DNA from: Sipunculus nudus
Taxonomy: Eukaryota > Annelida > Sipuncula > Golfingiida > Sipunculidae
NCBI GenBank assembly: GCA_026874595.1
Contig: CM049307.1
Coordinates: 80,454,643 to 80,518,642 of the forward strand
Length of the DNA: 64,000 bases
Direction: 5' to 3'
The notes below the pieces were generated by a model. It searched no databases. It had not been told where the DNA came from and saw only the letters and a program-made list of their open reading frames with translations. Position 1 is the first letter of the stretch, and each line of letters starts with the position of its first letter. The position numbers and the translations under genes were made by a program. Shown here piece by piece: positions 32,588 through 45,911 of this stretch.

Positions 32588-34090
32588 CAAACCACTGCCA
32601 GCGTTTAACTACTACGTATAGGTAGTGTAACTGCTGACCGCCCGTGGTCCTCTCCTTCAAACCAGTTAAACAAGTGAGTCAAGAGTTCAGGGTCATCGTT
32701 ATACTATCAAGTGTGTGGCTGCACTTTCACAGACCTTGATTCAGGTAGCGGCTCTATCGTCTATTTCATGAATAATGAATAAGGCAATTGAACCAATCAA
32801 ATGACTCGCGTACTATTGTTTCACGCGGATGCTGGTGAGATATTTCGATCTAACGTTTAGTTTTTCCGGCATGGAGAACCCACCCAAACCAATAAAGACA
32901 CATAAGTCTGTCCCGTTTATGGTATAAGCGTTTTCTCACGCGTTTTAAACTGTATATCCAAACAGGGCCCTGTGGCAGTTCAGACAATCTTGTCTGAACC
33001 GGCTACCCTGTATAAATATGTTTTAATAAATAAATAATAAATAATTCAGACGGCATATGGACAGTGTATTGTTGCACCGGCTGAGAGGGTATGCACCCCG
33101 TTAGTGTGTGTTTATGTGTGTGTGTGTGTTTTTTGGTGTTTTGGTGAGTGTGTTTGTTCACAACATAACTCATGCAATCATGAACGGAAGTCAGTACGTT
33201 TTGGGAAGCGCCACTGAAGAATCGATAAGATTTTGATGTGGATCTGTCACATGTTGTGGTTTCAGAAATGTCACCAAGGAATATTCACAAATGTACAGTT
33301 ACGTAGGCGCGAATGAAACTGGGAAATAAATATATGAGCCGAATAAGTGATTAAACACACGATTTGGGGAGCATCTAACAATAGGCGCCCCCTACATGAC
33401 GGAGGCTTGCATTCTTTAGAATGCAGTTTTCTAGCTTGCATTGTAGTTCGTGGGATTTCATTCACACTTTTGATTTGTTCATCTTTTAAAAAAGGACTTG
33501 TGGGTTAAAAACGATTAAGAATATCGTTGTTATGGGGTTATTCCTTCTTAAAATAACATTAACCTTTGCAATAATATATGCATGATCTCACGTCATTCGC
33601 TCATTTTGGCTTAATACAAAAGTTTCCCGGAAAATCATCCCGGCCCTCATATTTACTTTCTCTCATTCACTTGTTTTATACGCTGTTATGGCTCTGTGTG
33701 TGTTAAAACAGTTCATGTGTCTTTTTACCAAAACAAAATTAACGTTATATGTCAACAGGTTCGATCAAAGTTTTAAGGTGAAAACCCTACACTCGTGTAT
33801 ATTTACTATTGCAATAGATTTGCCAATAGGTCATTTTCAAGTTCGAAACAAGTTCAGATCTCGGGGACGTCCCCTAAAAAATAAATCGATGACATAGAAT
33901 AAAACAAGCTTTCTCCCGGAAAATATGAAACATATTATGCGTCTTTAACCGATTAATCCGCATACAGCTCAATCACAACCTTTATCATATTTCCAAGTCT
34001 GCTACCCCCGCTTTCACTTCCGCCTTCGAGTCTTAGCCTCGCACCCCAATCCCATTCTATAATCCTGTATACGCCCTTTCTCTGATTTTG
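32588..34090. other. No gene seen; perfect hairpin at 32978-32999
   Basis: GTTCAGACAA-TC-TTGTCTGAAC is a 10-bp perfect inverted repeat with a 2-base centre. It is followed by an A/T-rich AAATAAAT tail, which may mark the 3' end of an old retroposon. The rest is unremarkable. Confidence 0.45.
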
Positions 34091-34091
34091 T

Positions 34092-34480
34092 TTGAGGAGG
34101 TTTTATGTTTTATGCTCACTTATCTATTTCTTAATATAAGTTTCTACATCTGCAGAGTTCGATTTCTTTTGCGGACAACAGGGCGATAGTACTCGCTTCA
34201 TGTTACTTTATATCCTGGTGTCACCCAGGCCCGGTGTCTACTGTGCCTGCAGGTCTTGGGTGTGTAATCACCACCATTGCTTGGTCATTACACCGAGGAA
34301 CCTGTCAAAGACGCACTCGTTTGTGAGTGATACTCGGCTGTAGGGTAGAGCCTTCCCATTAAGTCTGAAGAGCGCTCACCCTGTATTGGGGCCGACCATG
34401 ATAATATCACCGCTTATCGGCTAAAATTTGAGCTCACGCCTTGAGCCCCTGTGCCCTGCCCCTTGATCATAGGAGCCGGT
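34092..34480 (-). mobile_element. tRNA-derived SINE family C, old copy
   Basis: Collinear with the full-length SINE at 50245-50680 over its whole length (CTGCAGAGTT, CACCCAGGCCCGGTGTCTAC, CGAGGAACC, AGCGCTCACCCTG). The tRNA-like head (near 34400-34480) is strongly mutated, so this is an ancient insertion. Confidence 0.7.
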
Positions 34481-36640
34481 CGTAAAGTCACTGCAAAACC
34501 CTTGTTGCGATTAGTTTTGTCGAATCCTTAGATTTGATCGAGTCTTCTACTGAATATATAACTCCCCTAAATCTTTCAAACAGCGAACATGATAAATAAG
34601 GCGATGGAAATTGTTTTGGTTTATTGATTTAAGTAAATATTTTCCATTTAATAAATACTTAATATAAATATAAATTTATACACTAATAGATCATCATTGC
34701 TATATATACACACACATCAGACATTTTCGCAACCATCATTCTATAATCTGCCGATGTGTATAAAGCACACACAAAATACCTTAACCCCTATAAGCGGAAA
34801 GCGGAACCCCTTTACCCACTCATTTCAAGAAGCGTCAACATTTACCACAAACACTCACTGACCAGATCCATTATATGGTTTCACGGTATGTTTAACAGCT
34901 TCTGAGATTACCAAACTGGTATATAATGTTTGGCAAATTCCTGCATATTTTGCCGCTTAAATGCTGACCAAAGTTCGTCTGCTCCTTTGCAGGCGTACTG
35001 TGCGGGGCACAGTGCAAGTTCATAGTTTGTAAACACGCAGTGAATTATACCTGTTCGTGAGTACATGACGAGTGACGGGCACTGTGTCAATATTTGATGT
35101 CATTATACGATACTTAATGTCATTATACGTACATTTACTGTTTAAAGATGTCAGCCCCCCAGCTTGCACCTGTCCTTGCTAAAACAGCTCATTACACATG
35201 GCACAGGCCCCGTATCCTCCACAATGACACAGCCAATCATGGTGCAACTAAATCAGGTACATATATACTTGTAGTTTGATGTGTCATAAGGAAATATGTT
35301 TTATTTCCAATCATTTTATATTGTTGTTTATAATAATTTTATAAAGTAAAAAAAGTATAATATAAATGACATTAAAATATAACTGTGCATAGAAATAATA
35401 AATAATAAACTTAAAAACAGGCCCTGTCAGTCAATTGATTTAAACAAGGTATCATATGGTTAATAAGTGTGTTTGTAAGGTAATTTGACAAGTCTTAAAG
35501 ACAGGCCTAAGGAAATGGCGAATAGTAATTGCAGAAACTTGCTTGGCATATTCTCCACTAGTTTCTTACCATTTTCAGCTGTTATGATACACACTGAAAA
35601 ATTTCAAAATGATTTGGTTATAATTTACAAAGTATACACGTAATATTTTAGGGTTGCCCCTAGTTTATATAATGTATACATGATGAGGTGTTTCTTTCTG
35701 TGTTTGCTCTTTTTAGACAAACATGTCATGATAACAGAGTCATAGATTAAGAATTCCCATTTTTCCTTTTTCGACAGCTTAAAATAGACCTTTCTAACTT
35801 TGCTTCGCCACCTGCTGGCTGTAAATGATACTGAGTGTTCATGTCTCTTATATCGTGAAAAAAATATTTTCACTTATATCAGATAATAAATGTAAATATT
35901 ATGCTTATCTGTAACACAGATCCACATTTCTGAACCTGTGACTTAAATTAAATTTCATTTAACAAAATTCGCAATGCCGACAAATAGGATCAGAACACAA
36001 CAGACGACAATTAAGCGCAGTGCGCATGCTCATGAAAAGGTCTGTTGTTTTCAAAATAATATTTTCTAAATAAGGCTTCCGTAAAGGTTTTTTTTCTGAA
36101 AACTCTGTCCCATAAATAAAAAGACAGCGGTTCTTATTTGATAAGCAGAGCCTTATGAGACTGTAACTGTCGGAATGAGCGTTTTACTGAGGTTTTAAGG
36201 ATTTTCTTTTCCCCTATTATCTCAGTTCAGGTCAGTGTGTCATTCAGGGCTGGGATAGAATGCGACTCACGGCATTCAAATGCTAATAAAACTGTTTCAA
36301 GCAAATCATAATGAAATGCGGTTAAAATTATAAAATACAAATGCGATGAAATTATTAAATAGTATACAAATACAAAGGAAATGCCCTCAAAATGCACTTG
36401 TATTTGATATATATTTGCATATTTTTGCATATTATAATGATTGGACAAATGATGATAGAAAGTGTTAATATAATGATGACATTAAATTTAAGAAAAAATG
36501 CTTTTTGATTATTTTTTTTAAATTTATTTCTCAGACTGCATTATGATTTGAAAATCATGATTTCAGCTTGGCATTTAAATATATAGGCAATATTTAACCA
36601 AAGTTGCTCATAGGCCTGGTTCTGAATGCAAACGCAGATG
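34481..36640. other. No gene seen
   Basis: AT-rich DNA without convincing exons or recognised repeats. Confidence 0.45.
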
Positions 36641-36652
36641 TAATATTTATCA

Positions 36653-36698
36653 TGACGTCACAATAACATCGGACGTCATCTGCTTGGGCTTATATAAG
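36653..36698 (+). promoter_or_regulatory. Putative GST promoter: two CRE sites and a TATA box
   Basis: TGACGTCA (36653-36660), a second CRE-type GACGTCAT (36672-36679) and TATATAAG (36691-36698) lie within 46 bp, about 325 bp before the GST start codon at 37021. CRE octamers are bound by CREB/ATF-type factors. No transcription start is proven by the sequence. Confidence 0.5.
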
Positions 36699-37020
36699 CA
36701 TTTACACAACATATCTTATTTGGCCTTTGTTAAAAAGGTTTAAGTTTTCTTTTCGCTTTGAATATGCTAGGAATATAAATCCATCATTTTGATAACTTGG
36801 TCTGTGCCACATTTTATATTTTAGCGTATGTGACCCTTTATGACCCCAGAACATATATAGCCGACTTCATGTGGCCACAACCTTGGACACAGTGAAATAG
36901 ATAATCGTTTCAGTCTCTGTTACGCTTTCTGTTCCCTTTAACTTCAGAACGGTTGTGAAACAAAGGACATTTTTCAAGTGTATTACTTCAGCATCGAGCA
37001 ATTTCACTCACCACCGACAA

Positions 37021-37170
37021 ATGACGTCATACAAGTTGACCTACTTTGATCTACGAGGTCGAGCCGAACTTGTCCGCCACGTTTTTGCTGCGGCCGACAT
37101 TCCTTATGAATGCTGCGCCCCAGCATTCCCGAATTGACAAGGAACGATATTGGCAAGAATTGAAAAAAAG
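37021..37170 (+). pseudogene. Sigma-class-like GST, exon 1 (frameshifted)
   Basis: Begins MTSYKLTYFDLRGRAELVR: the thioredoxin-fold N-terminus of sigma-class GSTs, with the catalytic-type tyrosine in LTYFDLRG. The frame is lost after IPYE.CAPAF and continues one frame over as RIDKERYWQELKK, up to the donor AG|GTACAAG. One extra C in the CCC near 37128 explains the break. A missing A in the A7 run would put the exon end out of phase with exon 2. GSTs conjugate glutathione to electrophiles in the cytosol; sigma-class members also act as prostaglandin D synthases or lens crystallins. Exons 2 and 3 carry similar single-base indels. Confidence 0.7.
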
Positions 37171-37334
37171 GTACAAGAAATTCCAATATCTCCCCATTTT
37201 AACATATTTCATAATATCTGACATTTTAATTTACTTTAAATCATATCTAGTAAAAATACTAATCTCAAGTAGTGTTTTTTATTCATTTTAAACATTTAAA
37301 ATACATTTATAAAATGTATATATGTATATATGTA

Positions 37335-37366
<32 letters not shown>

Positions 37367-38583
37367 CTTGGCGCAAAATGTTACTTGTAATACTAAGCAT
37401 TTATATCCCTATATATGCTAATTAAAAAATGACTGTTAAGCAGGGTACAGTGGAACTTTTGGTTTTATTTCGCTCATGTCCAATCATTCACACAATGCAT
37501 ATTAAAGGAAAAAAGTGTACACATAATATATATCCATGCATGAAATCACAATAAATTACACATAATATGCGTCTCTACCCTTCTTTGAATTTATCAACGC
37601 TCCTCAGCTTAAAACACCACCCTATAACCTCCGACATGTAAGTTACAATTGTAATGTAACACCAGCTGATCTAAGCATCAACACACCCATCACAGTTACA
37701 ACAAACACTGGCCACCAATAAGAAAAATTGAGGCCACACGGTATAAGTGTTTGCACTTATCTACGTACTGAAAGCATTCTTGGTCACGCCGGGCCAACTT
37801 TACTAGTCTTGGCAAGGGGCGTATATAGACTCAAGCCGGTTATTGCCTGAAGAAAGTCTAATGTACGCTACCATAGTAACCCCAACATAACACACCTCGG
37901 ACGCTTGTCTATTGTGTACAAAATTGTACAGGAAAAGACCCGTCTCCTGAGAGTTCCTGTCTCTTGACTAGGTCACGACAGCGTGGAAACAGGTCCAGTC
38001 TCGTAATAATAACCTTCTAATAAAGACCCTGTTAATCGCTATTGAGTTGAATGTGGTGAGTTTGCTCACGGATAAAGTGACTCTTAACCTCACGATACGA
38101 GTCCAACGTGCGACCGAGCATAAATTCTAACCCTGTTACATGTGAGCGATCGATACCCGCGTTTACTCCAATCTCCGCTTAAGCCAGGAAATAGTGTGAC
38201 AAATAGCTGAACTCAGATTAATTCATTGGTCGATTATTTTTACTGACAAACTTTGTCCTAATACTCAGCGTAAGAACATATAATTAGAGACATAAAATTT
38301 GTATGACTTGTCTTTACCTATATTTTATATTATACTAAATAAAAAATTATTATATTTACCCATCCCATTCTGTCTTATGTTACTTATTTTCGTCTTCAAT
38401 AATTGTCTTATCTTATATAATCAGGCTTTTCTTTACTCATTTTACTTTATCATATCCTGCTTTGCGCGAGGTTGGTATATCTTTACATATAAATGCATAC
38501 GTGCGCTGCCATGGGTATATTTAAGACTGAAAATTAATTAGAAAACGAGATTTTAATAGCGATAAAACTGGTATTATCCAAAA

Positions 38584-38662
<79 letters not shown>

Positions 38663-38799
38663 ATCATCGTTGTGTAAAAGTCAAAGGATAAGGTTTCGAC
38701 ATGTCCGACGTTCAACACAAGCGGGTTTTATTTGGAAATAATTGAACTTCGAACATGAAACTTCGACAAAAAAACTTGTGCGAGCTCGACTTAACGAAG

Positions 38800-38879
<80 letters not shown>

Positions 38880-39017
38880 CGTCGGTAGTGACTCAAATCT
38901 ATCACTTACCTTAATATACCATGATCTGTTACTTAACATATATAGAGCGCTGTGTGACCGCGGTGGAAAAACTGCATTTTCGCAGATCATATATACATAT
39001 ATATTAAACTTATACAG
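37171..39017 (+). other. GST intron 1, rich in microsatellites
   Basis: Holds TA or compound runs at 37318-37367, 38587-38660 (TA then GT) and 38803-38875. No further exon is seen. Confidence 0.6.
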
Positions 39018-39111
39018 ATGCCGCTTTCGGGAAGTTACCAGTCTTGAATGTGAACGGCGTCAGATTCTGCCAAAAGCAGAGCCATAGCCCGCTACATCGC
39101 CGGAGCCCACG
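39018..39111 (+). pseudogene. Sigma-class-like GST, exon 2 (frameshifted)
   Basis: Acceptor TTATACAG, donor G|GTAAAT. One frame gives FGKLPVLNVNGVRFCQ, containing the cis-proline of the glutathione site (LPVL). A neighbouring frame gives SRAIARYIAGAH, the usual continuation in GSTs. Single-base changes near 39024 (one base short after MP) and in the A-run at 39073 separate the frames. With both compensated, the exon is 31 codons plus one base and its end phase matches exon 3. Confidence 0.65.
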
Positions 39112-39444
39112 GTAAATAAATAATATGTAAAATTTTGTAAAGGAAACTGGAATTAAACTCTGGTTCAGTTGCCACATTTACATTTCAACATTCACAAACC
39201 CCAGTCATGTCAAATTTATTCTGATATGGTCAATAGTGAATTCATGTGAATGGTGCATTTAATAGTCACTATTCATGATATTAATAAAACATTCCAAACG
39301 TTACGCTTTATACTATATATAAAATATATATTTTATGTAGCTGATGTTACATGAACTTTATAATTGCTGCATCAACAGCCTATATTATCGTATATGGAAT
39401 AGTTTATATAATTTATATATTAATATTTATATATGTGTATAAGA

Positions 39445-39509
<65 letters not shown>

Positions 39510-39964
39510 GTATTTCTACTCATACTTCACATAATCGGAGAGCTCAGACTGCACCTCAATAATCTAGAGAGGTCAATACCTATATTATAATTCCAGGTAT
39601 GTGTAATGTAATTTCTTAACACTGAGACCCTTATTTACAATGGCACTTGAATAGAAATGTCATTTCGAGTGTCATTGGGTACATGCGACACAACTTGACA
39701 TTTGCGTTGGCATATCGGTTTCAACCTTTCCCAGTGGGCGGGACTACCTTAAAGCACCAAGTACCACTACCGGCGCAGCGGGAAGTCATCATTGTTAACC
39801 TTCTGCCAGCGTCTATTTATGTGAGAACCAATCTCTTTCGTGTTGAAATTGACACTGACATTCTTCAAGCGCTAAGTGAAGATTAAGCGCTTGTATATAT
39901 GTCGTCCACACCAACTTATTATAAAGCCAAAATCGAGTTTTACAGTGTTACAAATGTTCAAAGG

Positions 39965-40503
<539 letters not shown>

Positions 40504-41196
40504 ATATATAAGTGAATGTATGGATTCTCTTTTTACTGATGGATCAATGACGCCCATTAAATTATAGCCAGATTAAAGCGTGTTATCGGTATTACATATA
40601 TTGCATTTTGTGGAACATTTATATCTCCTTGGCGAGGAAATATCCGTTAATATAAAAAATGTATTCCCGATATGACGTAACTGTAAATGTAAACGTTAAT
40701 TTATCATGAAATAGATGATGAACGAAATAGACAAAAAGGACACAAGGGTCTCATTTAAGGTCTAAGTTAAGTGTTTAGTGCTTATAGTATTTAAGTGTGT
40801 GAATACAGCTGTAAACCCTGAAACAAGATTCAGCAGAAATCTTTATAGTAGCTTATGAATGTGGAAATCAGTTGTGACCATGTAATGCTTTCTCTCATCT
40901 TTCCTTTTAACACAACGCTTTAAACAACTAAGGATATTATAACAGTAAATGGACATCCCAGTATACTGACTTAATATTATATGGGTGTTCATATATTTTA
41001 CACACAGTGGTTGACAAGTCAAAGCCAATGTTAGGCCAAGCAGCAGATACATAACGCTCAAGTGGCGTGTCCCTCAGGAGAATCGGCAGGGTTCATCATC
41101 TGCCTGGTAGATGGCGCCTCTGTTCGGCGGTCAGCAAATTTTTAGCAAGGCCACATTAAACGCAAGTTTGATCAGGGCATCATTCCGGGTTTTTAA

Positions 41197-41618
41197 AGCT
41201 GCCCGTTCACCTACCTTGGGAAAAAGGCTTCCTCTGTGTATATTTTAATGATTTAGGGTAACCAGGGTTATTCTGGTTTTGAAAATTTCTTTTAAGGCAA
41301 ACGTGAAGGATGTATGAACTTGTTTATTAACAACATGTTTGTTAACACAGCAATGTTAAAAAAGGGACAACAAATTAATTAATGTAAACTAAGGCGATAG
41401 GCTGCAAAAGTGCACGTGTTGCAAAACACCATTTGCAGATGACCTTGTTGAAATTGTTCTGATTATTGTGGCGGGTCTCCACATATTACAAACACGCGCG
41501 TTGATATAAAAAAACAAGCAGCCTGCGTGAGTGATCCAAACGTTTTCTCGCCTATTTTTTTAAAAGCTCCAGAGAGTTACCTCTAGTTTATAAAGGTCAG
41601 ATAGGTGATTAGGCCCCT
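41197..41618 (+). mobile_element. TTAA-MITE family A, copy 4 (422 bp)
   Basis: Flanked by TTAA on both sides (41193-41196 and 41619-41622). Ends AGCTGCCCGTTCACCT and AGGTGATTAGGCCCCT. Confidence 0.8.
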
Positions 41619-41904
41619 TTAACATTTAACATATTCCACAAGCATATTATGGCTGCTCATGTGTTCGTTATAGGAGAGATTGTTAAATAATTTCACTCAG
41701 CAGATACAGTCTGTCCTGTTTAATTGTATATCATGTAATTGCATATCCCATGGAGGTCAATAAAACATCTCGTCGGAAACCTCAAATTAGGTCACTGCGA
41801 CCTATATCCTTTGAGCTATGGGGCTTGAAGTACCCCCTGAATAATTAAAAATTTGATACAAAACTTCCAGGATCGTGACAATTAATGCATGGATTGTCAT
41901 GGAT

Positions 41905-42660
41905 GCCCTATAGTTATCAACCTATCCGTCCGGCTGTTTGTCTGTCGGCCCTGAATATTGACCATGACAAGTTTGTAAGTTCCCCAAAACTGGTGGCGGT
42001 ACCTGTATTATTTCTCATTTTTACGATTTTTACACTATTTTTTAAGACTATAAAATGACAGCAATCATATCAGATTCTCAGCTGTGGTTTCACCTAGTGT
42101 TCCGAAATCTGGTGTGTTTATTGATCATAAGTGATACCCTATAGTAATCACCCTATCCGTCCGGCTGTTTGTCTGTCGGCCCTGAATATTGACCATGACA
42201 AGTTTTGTCAGTTCCCGAAAACTAGTAGCGCCACCTGTATTGTTTCTCATTTTTACGATTTCCCCCCTGTTTGTTAAGACTATAAAATGACAGCAATCAT
42301 ATCAGATTCTCAGCTGTGGTTTCACCTAGTGTTCCGAAATCTGGTGTGTTTATTGATCATAAGTGGATACCCTATAGTAATCACCCTATCCGTCCGGCTG
42401 TTTGTCTGTCGGCCCTGAATATTGACCATGACAAGTTTTGTCAGTTCCCGAAAACTAGTAGCGCCACCTGTATTGTTTCTCATTTTTACGATTTCCCCCC
42501 TGTTTGTTAAGACTATAAAATGACAGTAATCATGTAAAATTCTCAGCTATGGTTTCATCTAGTGTCCCGAAATCTGGTGTGTTTATTGATCATAAGTGGA
42601 TGCCCTATAGTAATCACCCTATCCGTCCCGCTGTTGGTCTGTCGGGCCGTCGGGTCGTCC
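41905..42660 (+). repeat. 233-bp tandem repeat, about 3.3 copies
   Basis: CCCTATAGT(A/T)ATCA.CCTATCCGTC begins near 41905, 42137, 42370 and 42603. The two middle copies are almost identical; the outer ones diverge. The array ends about 200 bp before GST exon 3. Confidence 0.9.
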
Positions 42661-42865
42661 GTCCATCCACAAATTTGTTCCAGATGATAACTCCAGTTTG
42701 GATGGACATATAAATTTCAAACTTGATTTATGTAAGGCCCACCGATAAACCTAGGTCATACACTCCATAGCCAATTCCCCATTCTTGCTCAGTTGCTTTA
42801 AATGAGCGCTTGACGATTGCATACATCTAGTTAGGTTAATTATGCATTTTACATGTGCTGCACAG

Positions 42866-42980
42866 GATTGATGGCCGGGACTGTTATGGACGGCGCAAAA
42901 TAGACATGATCGTGGATTGTTACGAGGACAGGAAGAAAGAAGTATTAAACGTTTACCTGACAGAAGATACTGAAGAAAAG
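42866..42980 (+). pseudogene. Sigma-class-like GST, exon 3 (frameshifted)
   Basis: Acceptor GTGCTGCACAG, donor AAAAG|GTAGCC. The start reads GLMAGTVMDG in the phase expected from exon 2. After an AAAA run near 42897-42900 the frame moves by one and continues KIDMIVDCYEDRKKEVL, the first helix of the GST C-terminal domain. One missing A explains the shift. The remaining helical exons were not found downstream, so the locus is also 3'-incomplete in this window or its last exons are too diverged to see. Confidence 0.65.
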
Positions 42981-42999
42981 GTAGCCAATCCCTCTCTCT

Positions 43000-44240
43000 C
43001 TCCTTCACGGAAGGACTTTTTTTTAAATTCCGGTATTACTTAATGCGTACCGCTTTTATAACCGAAATTCGATATTTTTTGCTCCATCTGTTCTGCTGGC
43101 CTCGGTGACGGATGACAGAAACCTGACAATGTGCATGTCAGGTTATTTGACTGTGGATTTTTCAAGTTTCGTGCTGCCAGCTGCCTGGTGGTCGTACACG
43201 TATGTCTGGTGGCCGTTCATAGCTGTCTAGTGGTCGTGTGCAGATTACCGATCGGTGATTTTAAACCAATCATGCATACAGCTGAATGCGATTCATGATA
43301 TCCTTGTATATTATAATTCTACATTAGATATTTGTTTCTTAAATTCATATAACATTTATACGAATATCTTTTTTTTTCAATAAGAAAACAACGCCGGAAG
43401 TACTTAAATGAGTATATACCTGATAAGATTGGAAAATTGGAAGGATTCTGGATTCTTATGAACAGGGACGTTGGTTTTCCGTAGGAGATAAAGCTCGTCA
43501 AGGTCTTAAATTTACCATGTAAAATATTGCAATATGAGCATAATCATTGATACTATCGATACTAAATGCAGGATCATCCGAATTTGAGAGGGTCTAAACA
43601 ACACTTTTACTTGCATGAGGAATCAGTAATTTAGCAACAAAAAATGAGAAATGAAGACAGTTTGTCAACTATGTTCATATATACTACTTGTTTTTCATTA
43701 AACACACACACACACACACACACACATAAGTATACTTTCAGCTATCATTGGCGAGTGGGTTGGATCCCTTGGTGTTCATATTGACTGGACATGCGCACCG
43801 AGTATGAAGGATTTAAGGCATAAGGTAGAAAATGTTCCAAGGATTGCTAACTGACAAGCGTCGCTACCGTTAACCTTGTACTGACCGTTAGTTCCTTGAA
43901 TAATTTCCAAGTTATTTAAATTCTCGTCATTTACATGCGGTTGCTCAGTAGTGCCCTATTTTAAATTCTGTCCATTTAATGCTATCTGCATATCATAACC
44001 TGCCAAGAGGATGCAAAGTTTTACTATTATATGATTATATATTCACACAGTATATTCATAACACTATATTGTTTAACATAGTACTTATTGCGCAATTTCT
44101 CAGCGGTGTATCAGAGAGATTTGTCCCATATAAAAAACTATCACTCAATTAGTATACCGTACATCGGAAAGAGGGCAGCACCGGGTAGGGCTAGTTCTGT
44201 GATGCGACTGCGCCTTTTACAATTATCATTAGGCGAGGCT
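43000..44240. other. No gene seen; (CA)n near 43703-43727
   Basis: Searched for further GST C-terminal exons (a W..G/FVG..LT.AD pattern) without success. Only a short CA microsatellite is evident. Confidence 0.5.
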
Positions 44241-44242
44241 TT

Positions 44243-44573
44243 AGGCAAAAAAAAATAAATAAAAGGTATGGTTCTCAGGCACTGCCCGCATCAATTTTAA
44301 ACCCCGCATCAAAAATTTTTAGTTACCATTTAGAGCTACAGCCGCTCGGACATATCTTTCAAGAAGATAAAATCATACACTATCCTTTGTTATGTAGTAC
44401 TTTTACTTGTTTAGCAAATTAAATCTGTTATTATCATGCTTTTCCCTTATCATTTGACATTTTTATCGAAACATTCCAAAAAATTAAAAATAAAAAAAAC
44501 CGCCCGCCCGCATTGATTTCTGAAAAAAAGTGCCTGAGAACAATACTTTTTTTTATTTTGGCCTTTGTTAAAT
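44243..44573 (+). mobile_element. MITE family B, copy 3 (best-preserved ends)
   Basis: Begins AGGC, A-rich, then AAAGGTATGGTTCTCAGGCA. Ends TGCCTGAGAACAATACTTTT, then T-rich and GGCC. Inverted ends of about 35 bp with an A-rich middle. No coding capacity. Confidence 0.75.
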
Positions 44574-45332
44574 ATATAACATAATGGCTCATATGCATTC
44601 ATTGAACAACCAAAGAAGTATAACAAAATGTTAGGTAATACATTTCCAGTAAAAGATTTTTTTTGGCGACAATTTAGGTGACTGTCCTATATCATAAGCA
44701 TTAACTTGTAAAATATCGTGTATACCCAAATAATAGCCGCATCATGATTTTATGATTCCTGGCAAATATTTCATCTGTAGTCATCTAATCTTAACATTAT
44801 TTTTCAGTCATCAATGAGCCATGTATTAATAAACAATGAAGATCAGAAATTCAAGATTTTATATTGACATCCTTTGGTGTCCATCATTGTACGACATTGC
44901 TCAGATGGCCAAACATCAATGTGAGCGCCTGTTTGTGATCAGGTATGTCATATATTCACAAATTAGATCAATGACTCAATATATATCTATAAATATTTGT
45001 AAAACGACACGTTTCTGCGGTCCCTATTCCAAAGGGAAGGTGCTGTATGTTTGAATGATTTCCTTATTTTATCCCAGTTTTTCCCAAACTCTAACCCTAA
45101 TTATCAGTTGAGATCAATGGGGTATCATGTTCACCAAATAAGAGGGAGTGATCAACATCCATTTACTTAGATCGGTTATATGAAATTATATCGGTTACAT
45201 TTTCAGTTTTTATATTACGGTTTCTAAAATTAAAAATAGATCCCTAAATTCTGTCTCAGTTTCTGTTAAAATATTTGTAAATCGTGTGACATTTTTTCAG
45301 TCTCATTTTCATGTTTGGCTGGTACATGGAAA

Positions 45333-45613
45333 CGAGAACCCGGTAACAGCAATACATCAAGTGTATTGTTGACGATTTACAGAAGATGTATTGTTACAGA
45401 ATTCAAACGTTTCCGAATAATTCCTGCACAAGTGCAGCTGCATATACCAAAAAAAGTAGAAATAAAGTCTTCGGCGTCAAAAGACTTTACACAAATATTA
45501 ACAAATGCATCCAAAACCAGCTGGGTGGTTGCATGTGTATTGCATTTACATTAGAGCATTGCAGAAAACCGCAAACCTCTGAAAGCATCAACAACAATTA
45601 TAGGACCATTTAG
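45333..45613 (+). CDS. Candidate terminal exon, cysteine-rich, unassigned
   Basis: From an acceptor-like CCCGGTAACAG a frame runs to TAG at about 45611-45613. It encodes about 90 residues with seven cysteines (IKCIVDD, MYCYR, NSCTS, NKCIQ, GGCMCIAF, EHCRK), a density suggesting a small secreted domain. I do not recognise the family, and no upstream exon was identified. It may be spurious. Confidence 0.2.
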
Positions 45614-45911
45614 CAGCAAAGCGTTCCATTCATAGCATAATATTGCATGTCCTTGTAGGATCTTTCTCGATCAGCTGATTAAATTAAAATGAAGAGTAAC
45701 AGTTCCTCCACTGCAGTTTTTAACGAAAATTCCACTTTATTAGATATAATTTCATTTTTCACCTAAGGTTATGATGGTCGTAATGAATCCCTTTCATATG
45801 GAAATCAGACGCGTGATTAATTTACTCCCGTTATCTTTTTTTAAATTGTCATCTGCTTTACAGCCAATTCTTTCTGTAAATAATACCATTGTCTTGTAAC
45901 TAGAGATTGAG

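Noticed and set aside
37021-37170. Programmed frameshifting as an explanation of the GST exon breaks
   Set aside because: No slippery heptamer or structure at the sites, and three exons would each need a shift; indels are simpler.
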